Assembly: GCA_963669405.2 (NCBI GenBank)
Contig: CAXXHF010000002.1
Coordinates: 186,001-250,000, forward strand
Length of the DNA: 64,000 nucleotides
DNA from: Aureisphaera sp963669405
GTDB lineage: Bacteria > Bacteroidota > Bacteroidia > Flavobacteriales > Flavobacteriaceae
Direction: 5' to 3'
Shown here: positions 9,717 to 17,761 of the stretch, one piece after another
Position numbering within the stretch: the first letter of the stretch is position 1
How the letters are laid out: each line of letters opens with the position of its first letter
Position numbers and translations under genes: made by a program
Notes under the pieces: generated by a model
The model's database searches: none
Seen by the model: the letters and a program-made list of their open reading frames with translations, nothing else
Told to the model about the DNA's origin: nothing

Positions 9717-10454
9717 TTAGGGAGTGTTTTGTGAATTCAACAATAGGTTAGCCTGATTAAATAAGGCTTTTAGCTGTTGTTCTTTTTGGGAGCGTCGTAA
9801 TGCGTCATTCGTATTAAGAAAGCTTTTTAATTCTTTCTTTATCCCAGGAAATAGATCGTAGAAGTCATTTTTGTTATTCAACCAATAATAATTTCCATCT
9901 ATGAGGGCCACGTAATCGCTTTTGATATCCAAGAATTCAAAATACAGAATGCGCTTGTCCTCTTTTTTAATTCGTTTTTTACGATGTTTCTTATATAGTG
10001 TGCCCAATTCGTTTTTAACCAACGTTTCATGAAACCCAATAATACCAAGTTTTGAAGCATCTGTATTGATAATATTTACAAAGGAATGCTGCTCAATAGT
10101 AAACGAATGTACCTTGCTCTTAATAAGCTGTAATAGTGATTTTTGTGCCGTGCTTTCCAAATTAGCAATCAACTCATCTTCATAGATATCGTACTTGAGA
10201 CTGATATCGTAATAGGTTTGTCCATTGTAATGAACAGCACCTTGATAAAAAGACTGATTGATAAAAAACTTGTGATTTTCTCTAGTCGTTTTGTATCCTT
10301 CTATATACTCTACACCATTAAAGAGCGGTGTATTTTCAATCCCTACAATTTCATCATACCATTTGTAATAGGAACTTTCGGAATCGGAACCTTGAGCATA
10401 TGCAATGGAGGCAAAAAGAATAAAAAATGCATATAAAACATGGGTTGGTTTCAT
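9717..10454 (-). CDS. secreted protein of unknown function, first gene of the DUF4249 operon
   Basis: 245 residues with a signal peptide ending SIAYAQG. No known domain is recognised. The mature part is mixed alpha/beta in appearance (GAVHYNGQTYYDISLKYDIY, LGTLYKKHRKKRIKKEDKR) with a charged helical C terminus. It ends two bases before the receptor gene, so it is the first gene of the five-gene operon. A near-perfect 20-bp palindrome lies 24-43 bases upstream of its start. Probably periplasmic or surface-associated and tied to the receptor; that is inference from context only. Confidence 0.7.
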   Translation of the reverse strand: MKPTHVLYAFFILFASIAYAQGSDSESSYYKWYDEIVGIENTPLFNGVEYIEGYKTTRENHKFFINQSFYQGAVHYNGQTYYDISLKYDIYEDELIANLESTAQKSLLQLIKSKVHSFTIEQHSFVNIINTDASKLGIIGFHETLVKNELGTLYKKHRKKRIKKEDKRILYFEFLDIKSDYVALIDGNYYWLNNKNDFYDLFPGIKKELKSFLNTNDALRRSQKEQQLKALFNQANLLLNSQNTP

Positions 10455-10477
10455 TGGCAGCTTTTTTTAGTTGAATT

Positions 10478-10497
10478 ACAGTCACATCTGTAACTGT
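10478..10497. promoter_or_regulatory. 20-bp palindrome upstream of the DUF4249/TonB operon, candidate operator
   Basis: ACAGTCACATCTGTAACTGT has two arms ACAGT-n-ACA / TGT-n-ACTGT and is nearly perfectly symmetric. It lies 24 bases upstream of the first gene of the operon and about 120 bases downstream of a NarL-type regulator gene on the same strand. It looks like a dimer binding site. It could also be a weak hairpin in the leader. Which protein binds it is not known. Confidence 0.5.
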
Positions 10498-10614
10498 TTT
10501 TCTGATCTTAAAGTTATTTCAAATATGACGAATTTTCCTTTGCGTATTGAATTTATTTACACAAGGTGCCTATATTTTATAAATTAAGAGTGAGAAAAAG
10601 GGCCTGGAAAAGGA

Positions 10615-11286
10615 TTAATCGATATCGGATAATAGTACCAAATCGTTCTGAATGGCAAAAATGACAAGTCCTGCAATGTTTTTTACATTGGCTTTTTCAA
10701 GTAAATTCTTTCTATGAACCTCTACAGTGCGTTTACTGATGAACAGTTTCTCTGCAATTTCCTGAGAAGTGTACTGATGACAAATCAATTCTAAGACATC
10801 CTTTTCCCTGGGTGTGATCAGTTCATCATCAAAAAAGGTCTTCGCATCATTTTTATTGGAAAGATTGGTAATCCCCTTAATCGCTTTCATTACCTCAGTA
10901 TCGTAATAAAACCCATTGTAGTATACCTGCTTTATCGTATGAAGCACTTTACTTGGAGGGGTATTCTTTACCAAATACCCACTGGCTCCAACATGGATCA
11001 TATTTCGGATAAATGGTTTGGTATTGTATGTAGTGAGCGCAATAATACTTATTTCCGGATACGTCTTATGAATAGTTTTGGTTGCTTCTACCCCATTAAG
11101 TTCCGGCATTTTAATATCCATTATGATGATATCTGGAAGCAATTCTGCACTTGCCAAATAATCCAATAGTTCTTTTCCATTACAAGCTTGGTGAATAATG
11201 TTGATATCCTCATCCCTAGAAAGGATATGCGCCATTCCAACACGGAAAAGTTCTTCGTCGTCTGCTAATACTAGATTTATTTTCAC
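10615..11286 (-). CDS. NarL/FixJ-family response regulator
   Basis: 223 residues starting at GTG. The receiver domain has the acidic pocket DDEE near residues 9-12, the phosphoacceptor in IIIMDIKMPELNGVEA, and K in GYLVKN. The C-terminal LuxR helix-turn-helix is complete (LITPREKDVLELI, SQEIAEKLFISKRTVEVHRKN). The cognate kinase gene ends 47 bases upstream. The downstream neighbour on the same strand is the DUF4249/TonB receptor operon, whose leader carries a 20-bp palindrome, so the operon is a plausible target. Signal sensed is unknown. Confidence 0.93.
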   Translation of the reverse strand: MKINLVLADDEELFRVGMAHILSRDEDINIIHQACNGKELLDYLASAELLPDIIIMDIKMPELNGVEATKTIHKTYPEISIIALTTYNTKPFIRNMIHVGASGYLVKNTPPSKVLHTIKQVYYNGFYYDTEVMKAIKGITNLSNKNDAKTFFDDELITPREKDVLELICHQYTSQEIAEKLFISKRTVEVHRKNLLEKANVKNIAGLVIFAIQNDLVLLSDID

Positions 11287-11333
11287 AAGATAGGTCTCTT
11301 AGTATATCGTAAAGTTATAAAATTGAATATATA

Positions 11334-12146
11334 CTACGCGTTACTATGTAAAGGTTTTTCTATTTTGACCTCAATTCCTTTGTTGGGAGCAGATGTCATG
11401 TATAGTGCTGCCTTTAAAATTGATGCTCTGTTTTTTATACCACTCATTCCTAATCCCTTTGCTTTATCGGCATCATTCATATCAAATCCCTTACCATTGT
11501 CACTATATTTCAATAGAATTCCTGTTTCATTGCTTTGCTGTAACAATAGGTCTATTTGAGTTGCTTCACTGTATTTTATAGAGTTGCTGAAAAGCTCTTG
11601 AACTACACGGAACAAATGCAATTCTTCATCTGAAGGGAGTGTTCCCATAGGGTACTCTGCATTATAACTTATCTGAAACTTGCCAGATTCTGACACTTCA
11701 TCGCATAATTCTTCCAAAGCGGCTTCCAGTCCAAATTTACTGAGTGTTGGAGGCAATAAGTCATGAGCAATTCTACGTGAGTTTTCTAACACCATAGAGG
11801 TGACACTAAGAATACTTTCTCCAAATTTATTGGCATCGGTTGTTGTGATGTCCTTTTCGGTCAGGAAATTAGCATTTAGGGAAACCACATTTAATTTGGA
11901 GCTTATTGCATCATGAAGGTCCTGGGCAATTCGGCTACGTTCTTCTTCTTGGGTAATAATCGTGGCTTGTAATAATTCTTTTTGATGGTCAATTTCCAAC
12001 CGAGCCTTTTCCAATTCTGCCTTGATAATTTTTTTTCGGGAAAAATAGAAGAAAAGTACAATTCCAATAGACATCAATAACAAGAGTCCTATAGCAATTA
12101 GGATGATATATGTAATCTGATTTTCGGGGTTTAGTACTTCTTCCAC
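11334..12146 (-). CDS. HisKA_3 (NarX/DesK-type) sensor histidine kinase
   Basis: About 270 residues. One membrane helix lies near the N terminus (ITYIILIAIGLLLLMSIGIV), followed by a coiled stretch, the DHp H-box RIAQDLHDAISSKLN and an ATPase domain with N-box ELFSNSIKY, G-boxes DNGKGFD and GLGMSGIKNR. There is no periplasmic sensor domain, only about 9 residues outside, so sensing is by the membrane helix, a partner protein or the cytoplasm. GTG at 12146 was preferred over TTG at 12167, which is only 10 bases past a strong terminator hairpin. Pairs with the NarL regulator downstream. Confidence 0.9.
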   Translation of the reverse strand: MEEVLNPENQITYIILIAIGLLLLMSIGIVLFFYFSRKKIIKAELEKARLEIDHQKELLQATIITQEEERSRIAQDLHDAISSKLNVVSLNANFLTEKDITTTDANKFGESILSVTSMVLENSRRIAHDLLPPTLSKFGLEAALEELCDEVSESGKFQISYNAEYPMGTLPSDEELHLFRVVQELFSNSIKYSEATQIDLLLQQSNETGILLKYSDNGKGFDMNDADKAKGLGMSGIKNRASILKAALYMTSAPNKGIEVKIEKPLHSNA

Positions 12147-12177
12147 AAAGCGAAGATACCTCAACAAAAGAAAAAAA

Positions 12178-12200
12178 CGAAGTTTCCAATGGAAACTTCG
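12178..12200. terminator. bidirectional-looking hairpin terminator
   Basis: A perfect 11-bp inverted repeat (CGAAGTTTCCA / TGGAAACTTCG) with a minimal loop. On the minus strand it is followed by a T-run. It sits 10 bases after the stop of the lipoprotein gene at 12211-13029 and just before the histidine kinase, so it should separate the two transcription units. Confidence 0.8.
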
Positions 12201-12210
12201 TTTTCATCAG

Positions 12211-13029
12211 CTAATTGTCATCGTTGTCACAGGGTGGTTGGGCAATACAACACATCCAAAATGGATCGTCACACCATTGAGCACACCCCCCACAATCCAT
12301 ATCACATGCAGATGGGCAAGGCTCTGTAAAGTCAAATGCACGTCCTCCTGTGTTTATATCTCCTTTATTTATAAGTAGGTTGCCATTTTTATCCTTTCCA
12401 ATTAAAACGGTAGTTATTTTTTCTTTTTTATTTACCCCTAAGAATAGAGCCATAGAATGGATATATCTAGTCATTAGAATACGTTTTATAACAACCTTTT
12501 GCAAGCCAAAACGTTCAACTCTTTGATCTTCATACATTAAATATTCTTCAAAGTTGTCGTACCATTTTTCAACATTCATTAGATAGGCATATGCATCTTG
12601 ATTGGGTAAGATATGGGTGAGTTCCGACGGTGCATCGAGTTCAATATCCTTTACCCTCCGGAAAACAGAGAAATCGGCCTGATAGTCGTGCACTAAAATC
12701 GCTTTTGAGGATACTTGGCCTACTATCTCATCTCTTTGATTTACCCCAGTAGCCGTAAACACTATGCTGTTTTTTGTATCAAGGCCCAAATCAAACCAAA
12801 TATAAGTCACTTTTTCATTAGAAATTAATTTGTTCAATTCTTGAATATCAAATTCGTAATGCGAAATAGTTCTTTGGCTATCAACTATTTCATTTGCAAG
12901 TACGGCCGTTTTCCAATCACTTTTTTGAATTATTAGATTTGCTAATTTTGTTTCCTCCTGCTCCTCCTCTTGGGAACAAGAAAAAAACATTACACATATT
13001 GCCAGCGATAAGAATATTATTTTTTTCAT
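12211..13029 (-). CDS. lipoprotein with C-terminal DFTxPCPxxCD Cys-rich domain
   Basis: 272 residues; signal peptide with lipobox CVMFFSC near residue 18. The first half is not recognised. The C-terminal half (about residues 140-250) is similar in pattern to the 120-residue protein encoded 800 bases upstream: a A-[FY]-L-x-x-[IV]-E segment, an E-K-[IL]-x-x-V-[IL]-[IV]-G strand, a DG/NG turn and then FDFTEPCPSACD. After that it has an extra Cys-rich tail (CGGCAQWC, WMCCIAQPPC) absent in the short protein. Such tails suggest metal binding or disulfides outside the cytoplasm. It may sense or bind a ligand for the kinase next door. Function unknown. Confidence 0.75.
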   Translation of the reverse strand: MKKIIFLSLAICVMFFSCSQEEEQEETKLANLIIQKSDWKTAVLANEIVDSQRTISHYEFDIQELNKLISNEKVTYIWFDLGLDTKNSIVFTATGVNQRDEIVGQVSSKAILVHDYQADFSVFRRVKDIELDAPSELTHILPNQDAYAYLMNVEKWYDNFEEYLMYEDQRVERFGLQKVVIKRILMTRYIHSMALFLGVNKKEKITTVLIGKDKNGNLLINKGDINTGGRAFDFTEPCPSACDMDCGGCAQWCDDPFWMCCIAQPPCDNDDN

Positions 13030-13182
13030 GGTGATTTTTTAGATTAGTAGGAAGAACTTTTCCATCATAAAAGTATCATATCTTCAAACGATACGATACC
13101 ATTACGGTTTTGACGCATTCTTTAATCATTTATACTAAATGGTTGTATAATACAGAAAATATACTTTGATTTATAAATCACC

Positions 13183-13812
13183 CTAACGGGGCTTAAATCT
13201 ATAGTTCTTAAACCATTCGAGGAATATCAATACCTGATAAGCAAAAAACAGAATTTTATTAATATCGAAAAGAAGTGAATAAACAGCTTTATCAATCGAT
13301 AAAACTGTATTGCTCGATGCGAAAATTAAAGAACTTGAGAGTAAATAGGTTAAGATCCCAATAGTAACCAATACAAATTCACCTCTAAAGGATAGACACT
13401 TGTATAGGTATATAATCGCATAGAAAATTAATACAAGATAACTCACCAACATCCCAGTTTGATTGAATTTATGATACATATCATGATCAATCGCATATTG
13501 CGTAATAAAGAAAAGCATTGACGCCCCTGATATTAGATAGATCCACTTTCCTTTTAGCAATTGCATGTAAAAAAAAGAGAGGAATATAAATTGAAGTAGA
13601 AAATAATAATGGGATAGGAAGATATTAGGTAAGTGGAATACCTTTCCTACAATTGTAGAATTTACCTGTACTAAGGTCACAAAGAATAGATTCAATGTAA
13701 AAACCTTAAAGGCTTTATTAAACTTCATAAAGCCCTTAAGGTATATTATTGCATTAATAACAGCTGCGAGAACTGTTACGTAACTGAGTAAATTAAATAC
13801 GTCTATTTTCAA
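13183..13812 (-). CDS. polytopic membrane protein, about six helices, unknown function
   Basis: 209 residues, strongly hydrophobic with about six or seven membrane helices (for example VTVLAAVINAIIYL, FFVTLVQVNSTIVG, IFLSFFYMQLL, MLVSYLVLIFYAIIYLY, LFFAYQVLIFLEWF). The start is TTG, and its TTGA overlaps the stop of the upstream 120-residue gene by four bases, so the two are translationally coupled. No catalytic residues are recognised. The layout resembles stand-alone membrane sensing modules. A partner of the DFTxPCPxxCD proteins on either side is likely by context. Confidence 0.75.
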   Translation of the reverse strand: MKIDVFNLLSYVTVLAAVINAIIYLKGFMKFNKAFKVFTLNLFFVTLVQVNSTIVGKVFHLPNIFLSHYYFLLQFIFLSFFYMQLLKGKWIYLISGASMLFFITQYAIDHDMYHKFNQTGMLVSYLVLIFYAIIYLYKCLSFRGEFVLVTIGILTYLLSSSLIFASSNTVLSIDKAVYSLLFDINKILFFAYQVLIFLEWFKNYRFKPR

Positions 13813-14171
13813 TTTAATGGGCTACTAGGATCACATTCTGTAGGACAAGGTGTTGTAAAATCATAGATAGCATTAGAAGCCGTAGCAGGGTCTTCTCCCA
13901 CTGCAGGTAAAAGATCACGATATATTACAGATCCGTCTTTTTGTGTTTCTTGAGAAGTACCTACGATAACTAATTTTTCTTCCCCTCCATCCATTGCTAA
14001 ATAAGCTCTGGCACAAGGACTTCCCCCTTGGCCACTAATTTCATTGATAACACCCTGCATATCCTCAATAGGGATTAAGAAGGCCCTTGCGGAAGTTGTT
14101 GGGGAACTTCTCCAGGCTGTTGTCCATGAAATAGCTTCTGCTAGGGTAATTTTCTTGTCTGTTGCACTCAT
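13809..14171 (-). CDS. 120-residue soluble protein ending in DFTxPCPxxCD
   Basis: No signal peptide or membrane helix (starts MSATDKKITLAEAISWTTAW), so probably cytoplasmic unless exported in an unusual way. It ends AIYDFTTPCPTECDPSSPLN; the two cysteines near the end plus one at about residue 53 are its only ones. The same closing motif and similar preceding strand pattern occur in the lipoprotein at 12211-13029. Translationally coupled to the membrane protein that follows. I do not recognise a named family. The compact C-terminal PCPxxC suggests a metal or thiol site, unproven. Confidence 0.75.
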   Translation of the reverse strand: MSATDKKITLAEAISWTTAWRSSPTTSARAFLIPIEDMQGVINEISGQGGSPCARAYLAMDGGEEKLVIVGTSQETQKDGSVIYRDLLPAVGEDPATASNAIYDFTTPCPTECDPSSPLN

Positions 14172-14239
14172 ATTTAAAGTTTATTGGTTACTAGTTAATA
14201 AAACATTTTTGCAGGGAAATTATCTACTAAAAATAGTAA

Positions 14240-14263
14240 AACCCTCGTAACTTTGCGAAGGTT
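14240..14263 (-). terminator. rho-independent terminator after pgi
   Basis: On the minus strand an 8-bp stem AACCTTCG / CGAGGGTT (one G-T pair) with an 8-base loop is followed by TTTTACT. It lies 36 bases after the pgi stop and closes the glycolysis gene run. Confidence 0.7.
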
Positions 14264-14298
14264 TTGAAAACTTAAATCCAATTTTTCGATGAATGGTA

Positions 14299-15861
14299 CT
14301 AAGACAGGCGATTGATAAGATTTTGGCTGGAAGGGTTTGTAATGTGAGAAATATCCTCGTTCTCAATAGCTTGCAGTGTTCCCTTAGCCAATTTTTTACC
14401 TAATTCCACACCCCATTGGTCATAACTGAAAATATTCCAAATAACACCCTGTACAAACAGTTTATGTTCATACATGGCAATTAAACTCCCTAAAGAAGTG
14501 GGAGATAGTTCATCAATGAGTAAGGTATTGGTTGGTTTGTTTCCTTCAAAAACCTTGAAATTATTTTCCACAGTAGTTCCATAAGTGCCCTGCATTAATG
14601 CTTCCGTTTGGGCAATCATGTTTGCCATCAATTTGTTATGATGATCTTCATTTCCATGCAATGGTTGAGAGAAACCAATAAAATCTGTTGGTATGATTTT
14701 GGTTCCTTGATGGATTAACTGAAAAAAAGCATGCTGCGCATTGGTTCCCGTACTACCCCAAACAATGGTTCCGGTTTGATAGTCTATAGGATTTCCATTT
14801 CTATCGGTGCTTTTTCCATTACTCTCCATAATTCCTTGCTGGAGATAGGCTACCAATTTATTCAGATATTGGGAATAAGGAACTATACATTCACTTTCTG
14901 CTCCATAAAAATTATTGTACCATACGGATAGCAAGCCCATAATCACGGGAATATTTTTATCGAATTCGGTATTCTTGAAATGCAAGTCCATTTCATGAGC
15001 TCCCTTCAGCAACTTTTCAAAATTCTCATATCCAACAGCACAGGCAATGGAAAGCCCTACAGCGCTCCAAAGTGAAAAACGCCCTCCTACCCAATCCCAC
15101 ATAGGGAATATGTTCTCTGGTGCAATTCCAAAACCAGAAACTGCTTCCAAATTGGTAGAAACTGCTGCAAAATGCTTTGCTATATCTTCAGGGTTTCCAG
15201 ATTGCAAGAACCAGTCACGTATTGTCTGCGCATTGGTAAGTGTCTCTTGAGTGGTAAATGTTTTGGATACAATTATAAATAGGGTCGTCTCAGGATTCAA
15301 TCCCTTGAGTGACTCCATGACGTGGTCGCCATCTACATTGGAAACGAACCGAATTTCAAGATCATTATGGTAATATCGCAATGCTTCACAAACCATATCT
15401 GGTCCTAAATCACTTCCACCAATTCCAATATTTACAACAGCTTCAATCCTTTTCCCTGTATACCCTTTCCAATCTCCCCCAATTACAGATTCAGTAAAAG
15501 ACTTTATCTTATGTAGGGTTTCCTTTACTTCTGGTTTCATAGCATTGAAATCACGCAATGATGTATGCCCTACCGCTCTGTCTTCTGTTTCATTGATATA
15601 AACTCCAGAAAATTGAGCTGAAATAGCTTCTTTCAATTGTACTTCGTTAGCCAAATGAAGCAATAAATCCATTGTCTTTTGTGTAACCCTATTCTTGGAG
15701 TAATCCACAAAAAAACCATTCCAGTCTATTTGAAATTTCTCGGCTCGTGAAGGGTTATTGGCAAAGTATTCCTGAATCTTGTCATCTTTCATTTCAGAAA
15801 AATGCACCGTTAACGCCTCCCATGCTTTTGTTTTGGTGGGATTTATTTTAGGGAAACTCAT
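14299..15861 (-). CDS. pgi: glucose-6-phosphate isomerase
   Basis: 520 residues, slightly short of the E. coli enzyme but typical for Bacteroidota. It interconverts glucose 6-phosphate and fructose 6-phosphate in the cytoplasm. Family signatures are clear: NIGIGGSDLGPDMV, FIIVSKTFTTQET, DWVGGRFSLWSAVGL, NGKSTDRNGN and the catalytic ESNGK / HQGT / DQWGVELGKKLA segments. It ends the run pfkA, gap, GlcNAc-type kinase, pgi and lies 13 bases after the kinase gene, so the four likely share transcripts. Nothing unusual in sequence. Confidence 0.97.
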   Translation of the reverse strand: MSFPKINPTKTKAWEALTVHFSEMKDDKIQEYFANNPSRAEKFQIDWNGFFVDYSKNRVTQKTMDLLLHLANEVQLKEAISAQFSGVYINETEDRAVGHTSLRDFNAMKPEVKETLHKIKSFTESVIGGDWKGYTGKRIEAVVNIGIGGSDLGPDMVCEALRYYHNDLEIRFVSNVDGDHVMESLKGLNPETTLFIIVSKTFTTQETLTNAQTIRDWFLQSGNPEDIAKHFAAVSTNLEAVSGFGIAPENIFPMWDWVGGRFSLWSAVGLSIACAVGYENFEKLLKGAHEMDLHFKNTEFDKNIPVIMGLLSVWYNNFYGAESECIVPYSQYLNKLVAYLQQGIMESNGKSTDRNGNPIDYQTGTIVWGSTGTNAQHAFFQLIHQGTKIIPTDFIGFSQPLHGNEDHHNKLMANMIAQTEALMQGTYGTTVENNFKVFEGNKPTNTLLIDELSPTSLGSLIAMYEHKLFVQGVIWNIFSYDQWGVELGKKLAKGTLQAIENEDISHITNPSSQNLINRLS

Positions 15862-15874
15862 AAGTTACAGAGTA

Positions 15875-16747
15875 TTAAGAATTTTGAGTAGCTACGTTCA
15901 ATTTATGAATACGGTAATAATCGATAAGTCCATCAATAGGTCTTCGGATTACATTCCCCAATTCTAATTGGTATCGTTTCATACAGTCCTCAATGATATC
16001 TTTAGAGAAATGAGCAATGGAACCTACGAAATGAATGGGAACACTTTGTGCTTCCTTATAACACATAATGCGGTAATCGATAAATCGAATCATTCCTTCA
16101 CTAATAAGTTTATAAAAATACCCATTTACTTCTTCACTGGTAAAAATAAATTCGGCGAAGCTAGCTAAGTAGGTGTTGGGATTGGGTCTCTGGTACAAAT
16201 TCTGTTTAATCACATCTGGATCCAAATCGAACCGCTTTTCAAATTCTGTGGCTAATGCCAAAGGCATTCGTTTGTAAAAATAATCGCGGATAAGGCGTTT
16301 TCCGAAATAGTTTCCGCTTGCTTCATCCATTAAAGAGAAGCCCAAAGAAGCTACTGGTGTGTGGATCTCTTTACCATCATAGTAACAGCTATTGGATCCT
16401 GTACCAAGAATACAGACAATACCCGGTTTTGTAGTAGCAGCGTATACGGCAGCGGCAATATCTTCTTGTACCGTTATTTTTGCTCCTTGAAATAAATTTT
16501 CAAGTACCAAATGCAAAACATTCTTTGGTGTTTCAGTACCGCATCCAGCACCATAAAAATCTACATCGGACACTTTCCCAAACAATGCAGGAAGATCGTT
16601 GTTTTCTCGAATTCTTCTATACAAATCTTCTTGCGGTACAACCGCAGGATTTAATCCAAGTGTTCGAGTCTTTAGGATCTGATTCCCAGAATCGTCTAAC
16701 AATATCCAGTCACATTTCGTGGAACCGCCGTCAGCAATAATCGTCAT
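15875..16747 (-). CDS. BadF/BadG-type N-acetylglucosamine kinase-like protein
   Basis: 290 residues of the ASKHA fold: phosphate-1 loop DGGSTKCDWILLDD near residue 6, GCGTETP, phosphate-2 region ILGTGSNSCYYDGKE and LMDEASGNYFGKRLI, adenosine region FVGSIAHFSKDII. The family phosphorylates amino sugars such as GlcNAc and N-acetylmuramic-type sugars; glucose or glucosamine kinase activity is also possible. It lies 3 bases after the gap stop and 13 bases before pgi, an unusual place for an amino sugar kinase and suggestive of feeding free sugar (for example glucose from maltose phosphorolysis) into glycolysis. Substrate is inference. Confidence 0.85.
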   Translation of the reverse strand: MTIIADGGSTKCDWILLDDSGNQILKTRTLGLNPAVVPQEDLYRRIRENNDLPALFGKVSDVDFYGAGCGTETPKNVLHLVLENLFQGAKITVQEDIAAAVYAATTKPGIVCILGTGSNSCYYDGKEIHTPVASLGFSLMDEASGNYFGKRLIRDYFYKRMPLALATEFEKRFDLDPDVIKQNLYQRPNPNTYLASFAEFIFTSEEVNGYFYKLISEGMIRFIDYRIMCYKEAQSVPIHFVGSIAHFSKDIIEDCMKRYQLELGNVIRRPIDGLIDYYRIHKLNVATQNS

Positions 16748-16750
16748 ATA

Positions 16751-17746
16751 TTAAATACTTGCAATATGTACCGCTAAATCAATCAATTTAGCAGAGTATC
16801 CATATTCATTATCATACCAAGCTACTAATTTAAAGAAATTGCGATTAAGAGCAATCCCTGCATTGGCATCAAAATTACAGGTGTTGGAATCACTTACAAA
16901 ATCCTGCGAAACCACAGGGTCTTCTACATAATCTACAATTCCCCTTAAGTCTCCCGTAGAAGCCTCTTTAAAAAGCTGCTTCACTTCTTCATAGGTAGCA
17001 GATTTTTCGGTACGTACTGTTAAATCTACCACAGAAACATCTGTTGTTGGTACTCGAAATGCCATTCCGGTAAGTTTCCCATCTAAAGCAGGAATTACCT
17101 TGGTTACAGCTACTGCTGCACCTGTTGAGGTAGGAATGATATTTGCTAATGCACTTCTTCCCAATCTATAGTTCTTTCTAGAAGGTCCATCTACCGTAAG
17201 TTGTGTAGCAGTAGATGCATGAACGGTAGTCATCAATCCTTCTACAATCCCTAAGTTATCGTGTATTACCTTAGCCATGGGGGCTAAACAATTGGTAGTA
17301 CAGGAAGCATTGGATACAATGGTGTCTTCTGGTTTTACATCCTTGTGGTTTACTCCCATTACAAACATAGGTGCATCTTTAGATGGTGCAGAAATCACCA
17401 CTTTTTTGGCACCAGCTTTAATGTGGGCATTGGCCTTTTCTTTGGTTGTAAAAATCCCGGTGCAATCTATAATTATTTCTGCGCCTACCTCATCCCATTT
17501 TAAAGCCTCAGGATTCCTTTCTGCTGTAACCCGAATGGTTTTTCCATTAACAACCAAGTTTCCATCTTGCACCACTACCGAACCATCAAACTTTCCATGA
17601 ACAGAGTCGTACTTGAGCAAATACGCCAAATGTTCTACATCTAACAAATCATTTACGGCTACTATTTCTACATGATCATTTTGAGCTGCTATCCTAAAGG
17701 CAATTCTTCCTATGCGGCCAAAACCGTTTATACCAATTTTTGTCAT
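16751..17746 (-). CDS. gap: type I glyceraldehyde-3-phosphate dehydrogenase
   Basis: 331 residues. N-terminal Rossmann domain starts MTKIGINGFGRIGRIAFR; the catalytic cysteine is in SNASCTTNCLAP and the active site histidine follows in GLMTTVHA. C terminus LVAWYDNEYGYSAKLIDL is standard. Oxidises glyceraldehyde 3-phosphate with NAD and phosphate in glycolysis. It sits between pfkA (15 bases upstream) and the sugar kinase. Being next to pfkA and the maltose genes fits a glycolytic rather than gluconeogenic paralogue. Confidence 0.97.
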   Translation of the reverse strand: MTKIGINGFGRIGRIAFRIAAQNDHVEIVAVNDLLDVEHLAYLLKYDSVHGKFDGSVVVQDGNLVVNGKTIRVTAERNPEALKWDEVGAEIIIDCTGIFTTKEKANAHIKAGAKKVVISAPSKDAPMFVMGVNHKDVKPEDTIVSNASCTTNCLAPMAKVIHDNLGIVEGLMTTVHASTATQLTVDGPSRKNYRLGRSALANIIPTSTGAAVAVTKVIPALDGKLTGMAFRVPTTDVSVVDLTVRTEKSATYEEVKQLFKEASTGDLRGIVDYVEDPVVSQDFVSDSNTCNFDANAGIALNRNFFKLVAWYDNEYGYSAKLIDLAVHIASI

Positions 17747-17761
17747 ATTTTTTATTTGAAA

